DNA of 22,155 nucleotides, taken from contig CAYLNM010000069.1 in the NCBI GenBank assembly GCA_964385045.1, positions 1-22,155 on the forward strand, given 5' to 3'. A program made the position numbers and the translations under genes. This document shows positions 9,112 to 15,859 of the stretch, one piece after another. The stretch is from CAYLNM01 sp964385045 (GTDB lineage Bacteria > Planctomycetota > Phycisphaerae > Phycisphaerales > SM1A02). The notes below the pieces were generated by a model. It was not told the origin of the DNA. It saw nothing but the letters and a program-made list of their open reading frames with translations, and did no database searches. How positions within the stretch are numbered: position 1 is the stretch's first letter; every line of letters starts with the position of its first letter.

Positions 9112-10830
9112 ATGTCCACGTCCGCATCCGGTCTGCGCCGGCATCTCGAGCGACTCGGGATCCGGGTCATCGCGCTCGCCGTCCTCGCCTGCTTCGTCAC
9201 CGCCGGGGCCACCGGCTGGGCGTTCGCGGCGTCCTACAACTCCGACTCCGAAGCGCGGCTCGCGAAGCAGGCCGAGGCGGTGATCGCCCAGGCCGAGCAG
9301 GCGCGCTATCAGCAGCTCGATCTCATCCGCCGCGGGGTGTTCGACACCGAACGCCTGCTCGAGGAGGCCAAGGCGCACGTGGCCGCCGGTGGCGACCACC
9401 GCGACACCGACTACTTCGACACGCTGCCGATCGTGGCCTCGTGGACGTCGGCCGAGTCCGCCCGCGAGCATCAGGGCATGGACCTGCGGGTGATCGTCGA
9501 GCGCGAGGAGGCCCGCAACGTCGAGAACGCCACCGAGTCCGGCTCCTTCAGCGACCGGCTCCTCCGGGAGCTGCGGTCCCAGGTGGACGCCGGCGGCCCG
9601 GACTCGATCGCCCGCATCGACCCGACCACGGACACCTACCACCTGGTGTCGGCGGTCACGCTCGACTCCAGCTGCCTGACCTGCCACGGGGCGCCGGGCG
9701 GTCCCCACGACCTCGACGGCGACGGGACCGATCCGCTCGGCTTCGCGATGGAGGGCATGGCCGAGGGCGACATGCACGGGGCGTACGAGGTCAAGGTGCC
9801 GCTCGGTCCCGTCCACGCCAAGGCCCGCTCGTTCGTGGCCGGCGGGGCGATGATCGCGGCGGTCGTGATCGTCGGGGCGAGCGTCCTGATCACGCTGCTG
9901 CTGCGGCGCATCTTCGCGCGGCCGATGGACGCGATGAACCGCCAGCTCGACGAGATCGCCCACGGCGACGCGGACCTCACCCAGCGCCTCGACGAGTCGG
10001 TCGCGGGCGAGCTCGGCGAGGCGAGCCGTTCGTTCAACACGTTCGTCGCCGGTCTCGAGGACATGGTCCGGTCGGTGCGACAGGCCTCGGGCGAGCTGAC
10101 CACGGGGGCGGGCGAGATCAGCACCGCCAGCCAGTCGCTCGCGTCCATCGCGTCGGAGCAGGCGGCGCGGCTGCAGGAGATGCGCTCGCAGGTCGAGGAG
10201 ACGGCGTCGTCGACGCGCCGCACGGTGGAGCGCACCGGCGAGGCCAATCGCCGCTCCCGCTCGGCCACCGAGCGGGCGTCGGCCGGTCGCGACGCGGTCG
10301 AGGAGATGAACCGGGCGATGGCCGGGGTCACCGACTCCTCCGAGCGGATCGCGGGCGTGATCAAGGTGATCGACGAGATCGCGTTCCAGACGAATCTGCT
10401 CGCCCTCAACGCCGCGGTCGAGGCGGCGCGGGCGGGCGACGCGGGCAAGGGCTTCGCGGTCGTCGCGGAGGAGGTCCGCAGCCTCGCCCAGCGCAGTGCC
10501 GAGGCGGCACGCGAGACGGCGGAGCTGATCGAGGCCGCCCGGGAGCGGGCCGGCGAGGCGGTCGGGGTCTCCGGTCGCGTGTCCGAGTCGCTCGCGGCGA
10601 TCGCCGACGGCACGGCCGAGATCGACGGCCTCCTCGGCGAGATCACGGGCGAGTCGGAGGATCAGTCCCGCGGGATGGAGGGCCTGAGCGCCGCGATCGC
10701 CGACCTCGACTCGGTGGCCCAGTCCACCGCGGCCACGGCCGAGGAGCTCGCCGCGGCCTCGGAGCAGACCGACGCCCGCACCAGCGAGCTCGAGTCGATG
10801 GTCGCGCGGTTCCGCACGTCCGACTGCTGA
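9112..10830 (+). CDS. Methyl-accepting chemotaxis protein with periplasmic heme-c type (DUF3365/Tll0287-like) sensor domain
   Basis: Membrane chemoreceptor of 572 residues that should signal to CheA/CheW. Residues about 17-40 are the first membrane helix. Residues 41-238 are the periplasmic sensor, with C188-L-T-C191-H192 (CxxCH), the covalent c-type heme attachment motif, followed by a GDGTDPLGFAMEGM...GDMHGAYEVKVPL segment typical of DUF3365-like sensors. Residues about 241-264 are the second membrane helix, 268-321 a HAMP domain, and 322-572 the cytoplasmic coiled coil. The highly conserved hairpin tip is present (IDEIAFQTNLLALNAAVEAA, residues 420-439), followed by GKGFAVVAEEVRSLA. It has no CheR-tethering pentapeptide and ends in RTSDC. 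Heme attachment would make it a redox or gas/ligand sensor; that is inference. No che genes are in the window, so the receptor is an orphan here. It converges on tRNA-Gln. Confidence 0.93.
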   Translation: MSTSASGLRRHLERLGIRVIALAVLACFVTAGATGWAFAASYNSDSEARLAKQAEAVIAQAEQARYQQLDLIRRGVFDTERLLEEAKAHVAAGGDHRDTDYFDTLPIVASWTSAESAREHQGMDLRVIVEREEARNVENATESGSFSDRLLRELRSQVDAGGPDSIARIDPTTDTYHLVSAVTLDSSCLTCHGAPGGPHDLDGDGTDPLGFAMEGMAEGDMHGAYEVKVPLGPVHAKARSFVAGGAMIAAVVIVGASVLITLLLRRIFARPMDAMNRQLDEIAHGDADLTQRLDESVAGELGEASRSFNTFVAGLEDMVRSVRQASGELTTGAGEISTASQSLASIASEQAARLQEMRSQVEETASSTRRTVERTGEANRRSRSATERASAGRDAVEEMNRAMAGVTDSSERIAGVIKVIDEIAFQTNLLALNAAVEAARAGDAGKGFAVVAEEVRSLAQRSAEAARETAELIEAARERAGEAVGVSGRVSESLAAIADGTAEIDGLLGEITGESEDQSRGMEGLSAAIADLDSVAQSTAATAEELAAASEQTDARTSELESMVARFRTSDC

Positions 10831-10867
10831 CATCCGACGCCCGTGGCGGACGTCGCCCCCCGTGGGG

Positions 10868-10935
10868 GCGAGCCCCGAGAACGACCGCGGCCCCGGCAGC
10901 ACGTGCTGCCGGGGCCGTCGTCGTTCGGGGCTCGC
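10868..10935. terminator. Large GC-rich hairpin between convergent chemoreceptor and tRNA-Gln genes
   Basis: A perfect 30-base palindrome at 10888-10917 (cggccccggcagcac and its complement) sits inside an outer stem formed by 10868-10885 and 10920-10935 (gcgagccccg...cggggctcgc, with a 2-base bulge). There is no T-tract on either side, so it is not a classic intrinsic terminator. Its position between two converging transcription units suggests bidirectional termination or 3'-end protection. Confidence 0.6.
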
Positions 10936-10972
10936 GGGGTCCGCGGGGGCGGTGTCCTCAGGCGAGCGTCAA

Positions 10973-11043
10973 CTGGGGATCAAGGATTCGAACCTTGACT
11001 AAGTGAACCAGAATCACTCGTGCTACCGTTACACTAATCCCCA
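10973..11043 (-). tRNA. tRNA-Gln (anticodon CTG)
   Basis: Read on the minus strand, the gene folds into a complete cloverleaf of 71 bases. The acceptor stem is TGGGGAT/ATCCCCA with the U1-A72 pair usual for tRNA-Gln. The D-stem is GTGT/GCAC with loop AACGGTA. The anticodon stem is AGTGA/TCACT around TTCTGGT, giving anticodon CTG (reads CAG). The variable loop is TAGT, and the T-arm is CAAGG-TTCGAAT-CCTTG. The discriminator is G73, also as in tRNA-Gln. CCA is not encoded. The gene is clearly less GC-rich than its surroundings. Confidence 0.97.
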
Positions 11044-11117
11044 AACGTGATCCGAACCGATGGGCGGCGAGGGTGGCCCCGGACGGCGGGACGCGCCCCG
11101 GATCAGTCGGACGCGGG

Positions 11118-11145
11118 AGTATATCCGCGGTCCGAAGTCGATCAA
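11118..11145 (-). promoter_or_regulatory. Sigma70-like promoter for tRNA-Gln
   Basis: On the minus strand, TTGATC (-35, at 11140-11145) and TATACT (-10, at 11118-11123) are separated by 16 bases. The -10 matches TATAAT in five of six positions. A GC-rich stretch follows the -10, as in stringently controlled stable-RNA promoters. The predicted start near 11111 gives a 5' leader of about 68 bases before the tRNA. It stands out as one of few AT-rich spots in the window. Confidence 0.6.
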
Positions 11146-11167
11146 GGGTCGCGGCCGGCGGCCGGAG

Positions 11168-11242
11168 CCGGAGCCGGAGCCGGGCGGCGGGCCGGTGTCC
11201 GGAGCCGGAGCCGGGCGGCGGGCCGGCGGCCGGAGCCGGGCG
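11168..11242 (+). repeat. 31-base-period tandem repeat upstream of the SUI1-family gene
   Basis: A 28-base sequence rich in ccggag and gggcggcggg occurs at 11168-11195 and exactly again at 11199-11226, with a third partial copy from 11230. The period is 31 bases. It fills much of the 244-base space between the tRNA and the SUI1-family start and is not convincingly coding. Confidence 0.8.
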
Positions 11243-11272
11243 ACGAGTCCATCCGTGGATCCGATCCGGCCC

Positions 11273-11278
11273 GAGGAG
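11273..11278 (+). promoter_or_regulatory. Shine-Dalgarno that sets the SUI1-family start
   Basis: GAGGAG lies 9 bases before the ATG at 11288. A longer in-frame reading back to 11060 would add 76 residues encoded by the 31-base tandem repeat and by sequence overlapping the tRNA promoter, so the ATG at 11288 is preferred. Confidence 0.7.
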
Positions 11279-11287
11279 CCCGAGCCC

Positions 11288-11638
11288 ATGAGCGGACTGT
11301 TCGCCGGCACCCCCCTCGAGCGGCCCGTCACCTGCGAGGTCTGCGGCCGCGTGCTCGACGAGTGCGACTGCCCGCGGGATGCCGAGGGCACCGTTCGGCG
11401 GCCGAAGGACCAGCGGATCGTGGTCCGGCGCGAGAAGCGGAAGGGCGGACGGCAGGCGACCGTCGCCCGCGGCTTCGACCCGGTGGCGAGCGACCTGCCG
11501 GGCCTCGTCGCCGAGCTGCGAAGCCGGCTCGCGACCGGCGGCACCGTGGACGAGGACGCGATCGAGGTCCGCGGCGAGCACGTGGACGCGGTGGTCGGCT
11601 TCCTCGCGGAGCGCGGGTACGACGTGAAGCGGGGCTGA
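11288..11638 (+). CDS. yciH: SUI1/eIF1 (YciH)-family translation factor with N-terminal zinc knuckle
   Basis: A 116-residue cytoplasmic protein of the SUI1/eIF1 family, which acts in start-codon selection in archaea and eukaryotes and is called YciH in bacteria. Residues 40-116 are the SUI1 domain: RPKDQRIVVRREKRKGGRQA, then ARGFDPVASDLPGLVAELR, TGGTVDEDAIEVRG, and the C-terminal HVDAVVGFLAERGYDVKRG. Residues 16-28 (CEVCGRVLDECDC, C16/C19/C26/C28) form a likely zinc-binding knuckle resembling the N-terminus of archaeal aIF1 proteins. It is a stand-alone gene between a tRNA on one side and a convergent asd on the other. The family assignment is firm; the cellular role in bacteria is unsettled. 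Confidence 0.9.
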   Translation: MSGLFAGTPLERPVTCEVCGRVLDECDCPRDAEGTVRRPKDQRIVVRREKRKGGRQATVARGFDPVASDLPGLVAELRSRLATGGTVDEDAIEVRGEHVDAVVGFLAERGYDVKRG

Positions 11639-11649
11639 GGCCCGGCGCG

Positions 11650-11731
11650 GCCGCGAGCGCCGTGCCGCGGGCCCAGGCGCAGTGCCGCGGGCCGCGAGCG
11701 CGGTGCCGCGGGCCCAGGCGCGGTGCCGCGG
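11650..11731 (+). repeat. 41-base tandem duplication between convergent SUI1-family and asd genes
   Basis: Copies at 11650-11690 and 11691-11731 are directly adjacent and differ at two positions (39/41 identical). They contain repeated gtgccgcggg and ccaggcgc elements that continue in degenerate form to about 11780. The repeat occupies most of the 143-base gap between the two 3' ends; no classic terminator with a T-tract is visible there. Confidence 0.85.
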
Positions 11732-11781
11732 GGCTGGCCGTGGGCGTGGGCGCGCCGCGGCCGCCGGCGCGGCGCCGCGGC

Positions 11782-12882
11782 TCAGGCCAGCCCCCGGTCC
11801 GCCGGGGTGGCGTGCCCGGCCCGCTCCAGCATCGCCTCGGCGATCTGCACCGCGTTGAGGGCCGCGCCTTTGCGGAGCTGGTCGCCGCACGCGAGCAGGG
11901 CGAGGCCGGTGGTCGCCGCGTCCGCGCGGATCTCGTCGGTCCTTGCCGCGGCGGCGAACGCCCGGTCCACCCGCACCCGGCCCACGAGCACGTCGTCGGT
12001 CGCGGCGGCCTCGCGGGGCTCCGGGAACCGGTTGCCGGGGCGGTCGTCGACCAGGCGCACCCCGGGGAACGCGGCGATCGCGGCCCGGGCCGCCGCGACC
12101 GTCACCGGCGCGGCGAGCTCGAGGTGCACGGCGACGGTGTGGGCGCGGAGCACCGGCACCCGCACGCAGGTCGCGCCGACCCGGACGTCCTCGCGGCCCC
12201 ACAGCCGGGCCGTCTCGTGGGCCATCTTCCGCTCCTCCTCGTTCGCCCCGTCGGCCCCGATCGCGGAGTCGTGGCTGAAGAGGTTGAACAGGTACGGCCG
12301 CCCCGTCGCCTCGGTGGTGAGCGGGCGACCGGCGGCCCAGTCGCGGGCCTGCTGCTCGAGCTCCTCCATCATCGCGCGGCCGCCGCCCGAGGCGGCCTGG
12401 TACGTGCAGGCCACCAGCCGCCGCACGGGGGCGAGCCCGTCCACCGGGGTCGCCGCCATGAGGGCGATGATGGTCGAGCAGTTGGGGTTGGCGATGATCG
12501 CGCCGCCGGCCGCCGGCGCCGGCAGCGCCTGCGGATTGATCTCGGGGACGACGAGCGGCACCGCCGGGTCGCGGCGGAAGGCCGAGGAGCTGTCGACGAC
12601 CAGGGCCCCGGCCTCGGCCGCGGCGGGGGCCCAGCGCCGGCTCACGTCGCCGCCGGCGGCGAGGAACACGAGGTCGACGTCCTCGAGCGAGCGCTCGTCG
12701 AGCGGCTCGATCGGGACCTCGGTGCCGCAGTAGGCGACGCGCCGGCCCGCGGATCGCTCGGAGCCGGCGAGCCGGATCATCCCGTGCGGGAAGGCCCGCG
12801 ACTCGAGCAGGCGGAGCAGCTCCTCGCCGACGACGCCGGTCGCGCCGACCACGAGCACGTTGGGGACGGGGGGCAGGCCCAT
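11782..12882 (-). CDS. asd: Aspartate-semialdehyde dehydrogenase
   Basis: NADPH-dependent enzyme that converts aspartyl phosphate to aspartate semialdehyde, the branch point to lysine/diaminopimelate, threonine and methionine. It has 366 residues, close to the usual family length. The N-terminal nucleotide-binding loop is VVGATGVVGEEL (residues 11-22). The catalytic nucleophile is Cys135 in NPNCST. QAASGGGRAMMEE (162-174) and the substrate/proton-transfer region RVPVLRAHTVAVH with His248 are intact. The ATG at 12882 is preceded by AGGAAGGA (minus strand, 12890-12897) at 7 bases, which fixes the start. The gene is divergent from pdxH and convergent with the SUI1-family gene. No riboswitch was recognised in its leader. 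Confidence 0.96.
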   Translation of the reverse strand: MGLPPVPNVLVVGATGVVGEELLRLLESRAFPHGMIRLAGSERSAGRRVAYCGTEVPIEPLDERSLEDVDLVFLAAGGDVSRRWAPAAAEAGALVVDSSSAFRRDPAVPLVVPEINPQALPAPAAGGAIIANPNCSTIIALMAATPVDGLAPVRRLVACTYQAASGGGRAMMEELEQQARDWAAGRPLTTEATGRPYLFNLFSHDSAIGADGANEEERKMAHETARLWGREDVRVGATCVRVPVLRAHTVAVHLELAAPVTVAAARAAIAAFPGVRLVDDRPGNRFPEPREAAATDDVLVGRVRVDRAFAAAARTDEIRADAATTGLALLACGDQLRKGAALNAVQIAEAMLERAGHATPADRGLA

Positions 12883-13114
12883 GCGGCGGTCCTTCCTGCG
12901 AGCGGAGGGGGCGGGCGGGCAAAACCGGTGCAGGGCCGGCGGGCGCGGCAGCCCGCCCGAGTGTCGTGTCGTGTCGTGTCGGGGCGATTCAGCCGGCCCG
13001 GCGCGGGAGCGCCGCGCGCTCGCGCTCCTATCATCGCTCCCCGCCCGGTCGATCGCACGCGTGGTCGCCGCCGACCGTGCGAATCCGGCGCCCGGCGGCG
13101 GGGCGGAGGCCTCC
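12883..13114. promoter_or_regulatory. Divergent asd/pdxH promoter region
   Basis: A 232-base gap between two divergent starts must hold promoters for both. On the plus strand, TATCAT (13029-13034) is a possible -10 for pdxH, without a convincing -35. A 7-base inverted repeat (ggagcgc 13006-13012, gcgctcc 13022-13028) lies just before it. A pentanucleotide repeat lies at 12961-12980. No clear asd promoter was identified. Confidence 0.4.
12961..12980 (+). repeat. Pentanucleotide microsatellite GTGTC x4
   Basis: Four perfect tandem copies of GTGTC lie in the divergent asd/pdxH intergenic region, about 80 bases before the asd start and 134 bases before the pdxH start. Confidence 0.9.
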
Positions 13115-13753
13115 ATGTCGCAGCTGACCCTGAGCGTCGAGCCGTCCTGCACCATCGACTTCGACGATCCCCCGGCGGATCCGATCGAGCTCTTTCGCGC
13201 GTGGATGCGGGACTACGAGGCGACGGGGATGCCGAATCCCAACGCGATGTCGCTGGCCACGGTCGATCCCGACGGTCGGCCGAGCTGCCGCATCGTGCTG
13301 CTCAAGGGCTTCGACGAGCGAGGGGCCGTGTTCTTCACCAATCGGCGAAGCCGCAAGGGCCGGGCCCTCGAGTCGAATCCGATGGCCACGTGCGTCCTGC
13401 ACTGCGACCCGCTGGACCGCCAGATGATCATCGAGGGGGACGTCGAGCACGTGAGCGAGAAGGAGTCGGACGACTACTTCCACTCACGGCGGCGCGAGAG
13501 CCGGATCGGGGCCTGGGCGAGCCGTCAGAGCGAGCCGTGCGCCGACCGTGACGAGCTCCAGCGAGCCTACGAGGCGATGCAGGCGAAGTTCGGCGACGAC
13601 GTGCCGGTCCCGCGGCCGCCGTACTGGGGCGGGTATCGCGTGCGGTTCCGCTCGATCCTGTTCTGGCAGGGCCACCCCTATCGACTGCACGATCGCATCG
13701 TCTACCGGCCGTCGGACCACGGCGGCTGGTCCACCCAGCGGCTGTATCCCTGA
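13115..13753 (+). CDS. pdxH: Pyridoxamine/pyridoxine 5'-phosphate oxidase
   Basis: FMN enzyme that makes pyridoxal 5'-phosphate (vitamin B6 cofactor). It has 212 residues, typical of the family. Conserved blocks are present in order: AMSLATVDPDGRPSCRIVLL (FMN contact, 44-63), KGFDERGAVFFTN (64-76), SRKGRALESNP (79-89), WASRQSEP (134-141), RPPYWGGYRV (167-176), the RLHDRI substrate-binding motif (190-195) and the C-terminal W...QRLYP, where RLxP is the usual ending. GGAGG at 13105-13109, 5 bases before the ATG, sets the start. It is transcribed divergently from asd. The next gene begins 61 bases downstream and may be co-transcribed. Confidence 0.96.
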   Translation: MSQLTLSVEPSCTIDFDDPPADPIELFRAWMRDYEATGMPNPNAMSLATVDPDGRPSCRIVLLKGFDERGAVFFTNRRSRKGRALESNPMATCVLHCDPLDRQMIIEGDVEHVSEKESDDYFHSRRRESRIGAWASRQSEPCADRDELQRAYEAMQAKFGDDVPVPRPPYWGGYRVRFRSILFWQGHPYRLHDRIVYRPSDHGGWSTQRLYP

Positions 13754-13814
13754 GCCGGGGCGGGAGGTAGGCTGCGCGGCGGTTCCGTCCGTCGCCCTCC
13801 CGGAGGCCTCCACC

Positions 13815-15575
13815 GTGCCGACTCGCCATCGCTCGTTCGTCGGTCCGGGCCGTGTCGCGCTCGCCCCCACGCTGCTGGCCGCGGCGACCATCCCCGCCGC
13901 CGCCATCGCGACCGCGGCCGCCGCGCCGCCCGTCGCGGCCCCGCCCGTGCCCCCGCCCGCCGCGCTGCCCGAGTCCGAGGCCCCGGCCCCCGCGGCGGCC
14001 CCCGAGCACCCGCTCGTCGCCTTCGCCGGCGTACGGTGGACAGTCCGCGGGGCCGAGCTCGCCGGGGAAGGCCGTCTCGACGCCGACGTCGTCTTCACGC
14101 CGCTGTTCGGCGGCGCCGGCGTGCACGAGCGCACCACCGTTCGAGTCGCCGAGGGCGGCGGACGGGTCGGCACCGTGTACGAGACGCTCTACGCCGCGCC
14201 CGGCGACGACGGCGTCTTCCAGTTCGTGACGGTGGGCTCCGACGGCAGCGTGATGGAGGGGGCCGGCACCGTCGAGGACGGCGTCTTCAGCGGCGCGACG
14301 GAGCGGCGCACCGACGGCGCCCGCCCCGGTCTTCGCGTGCTGACGCCGGCCGCGAACGGCACGGTCCGGTGGCGGATCGAGCGCGGCGGCGAGGGCGAGC
14401 GGTCGCTGCACCTCGACGCCGTCATGCGGCCCGAGGCCGCGGGCGCGCTCGCGATTCCGGCCGCCGAGCCGGACGGTCCCGCGGCGCGGCTCCGGCCGAT
14501 GGTCGGCACGTGGCGGACCGAGGCCGAGTGGACCGGCGGCCAGCCGCTCGTCGGCCGGAACGAGATCCGGCTCGGCCGCGGCGCCGGCTACGCGGTGGTC
14601 GACACCCACGCCCGGGACGCCGGTGGTCCCGCGCGTCACCGCTCCGTCGCGATCTACGTCGAGGACGCCGCCCTCGGGTGGGTCGCGTGCACGCTCGAGA
14701 TGACCGGCGCGCTCGCCGCGGTGCCGCTGACGCTGCGCGACACGCCCGACGGGCCGGCGATCGATGCCACCACCCGCATGGTGCTGGACGGCGCGCCGGC
14801 CGAGGTCGCGCAGACGACGGCGATGGCGGGTCCGGACACCATGCGGTGGACGGTGCGGGCGCGGCCGGTGGGGGGCGGCGCGGACGAGGACTGGACGGAG
14901 CTCATCGACGCCCGCTGGACGCGCGACGGTACCGGGGCCGGCGGGCCGGCGAGCGACGCACGGGCCGAGCCGGTGCCGGTCGCCGAGCCCGTCGCCGCCG
15001 AGCCGTCGGCCACCGCCATCGACCCGGCCCGCTTCGACGTGCGCGGCGAGCCCGGCGGCACGTTCACGGCGGAGCAGACGGTCGCGGCCCCGCCCGCCGA
15101 GTGCTTCCGCCTGTGGTCCACCGAGGCCGGGGTGCGGGCGTTCCTCGGCATCGAGAGCCGCATCGAGCTGGCGGTCGGCGGGCGATACGAGTGGATCCTC
15201 GCCCCCGACGCGCCCGCCGGCAGCCGCGGCTCCGAGGGCTGCCAGGTGCTGGGCTGGGTTCCCGACTCGATGCTCTCGTTCACGTGGGCCGCGCCGCCGT
15301 CGCTGGGCGACGTGCGTGAGCGGCGGTCCTGGGTCGTGGTGCGGTTCGAGCCGCTCGAGCCGGCGGCCGACGGGACGCCCCGCACCCGGGTGCGGCTCGA
15401 TCACTGCGGCCTCGGCGAGGGCGAGGGATGGGAGCGGACGGAGGCGTACTTCCGCCGGGCGTGGCCGTCGGTGCTGGAGGCGATGCGCGAGCATCTCGAG
15501 GCCGCGGCGGACGATGCTCCCGCCGACGGTGCAACCGACGCCGCGGCCGACGCCCCGTCGGACGCCTCGGGCTGA
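13815..15575 (+). CDS. Exported protein with two DUF1579-like segments and a C-terminal AHSA1/SRPBCC domain
   Basis: A 586-residue protein starting at a GTG with GGAGG 8 bases upstream (13802-13806). Residues 1-37 look like a signal peptide (basic start, then an Ala/Leu-rich helix), followed by a Pro/Ala-rich linker to about 65. Residues 65-205 and 223-370 are two similar beta-rich segments (HPLVAFAGVRWTV..., LRPMVGTWRTEAEW...) resembling DUF1579/lipocalin-like folds. Residues 415-565 match the AHSA1-type SRPBCC ligand-binding fold: TFTAEQTVAAPPAECFRLWS, GGRYEWIL, then WVPDSMLSFTW, RVRLDHCGLGEG and AYFRRAWPSVLEAMREHLE. The tail is Ala/Asp-rich. AHSA1 domains are normally cytoplasmic, so export in this fusion is unusual. 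The ligand is unknown. Signal peptide and SRPBCC calls are good; the N-terminal family call is tentative. Confidence 0.8.
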   Translation: MPTRHRSFVGPGRVALAPTLLAAATIPAAAIATAAAAPPVAAPPVPPPAALPESEAPAPAAAPEHPLVAFAGVRWTVRGAELAGEGRLDADVVFTPLFGGAGVHERTTVRVAEGGGRVGTVYETLYAAPGDDGVFQFVTVGSDGSVMEGAGTVEDGVFSGATERRTDGARPGLRVLTPAANGTVRWRIERGGEGERSLHLDAVMRPEAAGALAIPAAEPDGPAARLRPMVGTWRTEAEWTGGQPLVGRNEIRLGRGAGYAVVDTHARDAGGPARHRSVAIYVEDAALGWVACTLEMTGALAAVPLTLRDTPDGPAIDATTRMVLDGAPAEVAQTTAMAGPDTMRWTVRARPVGGGADEDWTELIDARWTRDGTGAGGPASDARAEPVPVAEPVAAEPSATAIDPARFDVRGEPGGTFTAEQTVAAPPAECFRLWSTEAGVRAFLGIESRIELAVGGRYEWILAPDAPAGSRGSEGCQVLGWVPDSMLSFTWAAPPSLGDVRERRSWVVVRFEPLEPAADGTPRTRVRLDHCGLGEGEGWERTEAYFRRAWPSVLEAMREHLEAAADDAPADGATDAAADAPSDASG

Positions 15576-15633
15576 GGCTCGCCGCCGCGCAGTCCGGCCG
15601 GCTGCCCGACCGGCCGCCGGGTCGTGCGGCTAT

Positions 15634-15650
15634 CGGACCCGGCCGGTCCG
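15634..15650 (+). other. Small hairpin in the gap before the histidine kinase
   Basis: The sequence cggacc-cggcc-ggtccg forms a 6-base-pair stem, 59 bases after the SRPBCC gene stop. There is no T-tract, so terminator activity is doubtful. The remainder of the 15576-15859 gap (284 bases) shows no RNA gene or clear promoter. Confidence 0.3.
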
Positions 15651-15859
15651 CTCGTCGGGGGCACGACGGCCCGGGACGGCTCGCCGGCCTCCACCCGCCC
15701 CGCGGATCCGTTCATCCGCCGGCATGATCGACCGATGGACCTCCGAGGGGGGTGCGCGCGGCCGTGCGGCCGGGCCGCCTCCACCGCCGGAGGACCGCCC
15801 TGAACGCCCGGTCGTCCAACGCCGCCCGCCGCCGACCGCCGCGACGCGCCCGCGGGGCG

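Noticed and set aside
9706..9738. DLDGDGTD in the chemoreceptor as a third calcium-loop motif
   Set aside because: It lies in the part of the heme sensor domain where homologues commonly have a similar G-D-G-x-D-P-L-G-F segment, so it is more likely part of that domain.
8188..10902. Long minus-strand frame opposite the chemoreceptor
   Set aside because: Its translation is Arg/Gly/His-rich without motifs, and it lies antisense to two well-supported genes; a by-product of high GC content.
12961..12980. GTGTC repeats as a CRISPR array
   Set aside because: The units are 5 bases with no spacers; it is a simple microsatellite. No CRISPR-like repeats were seen anywhere in the window.
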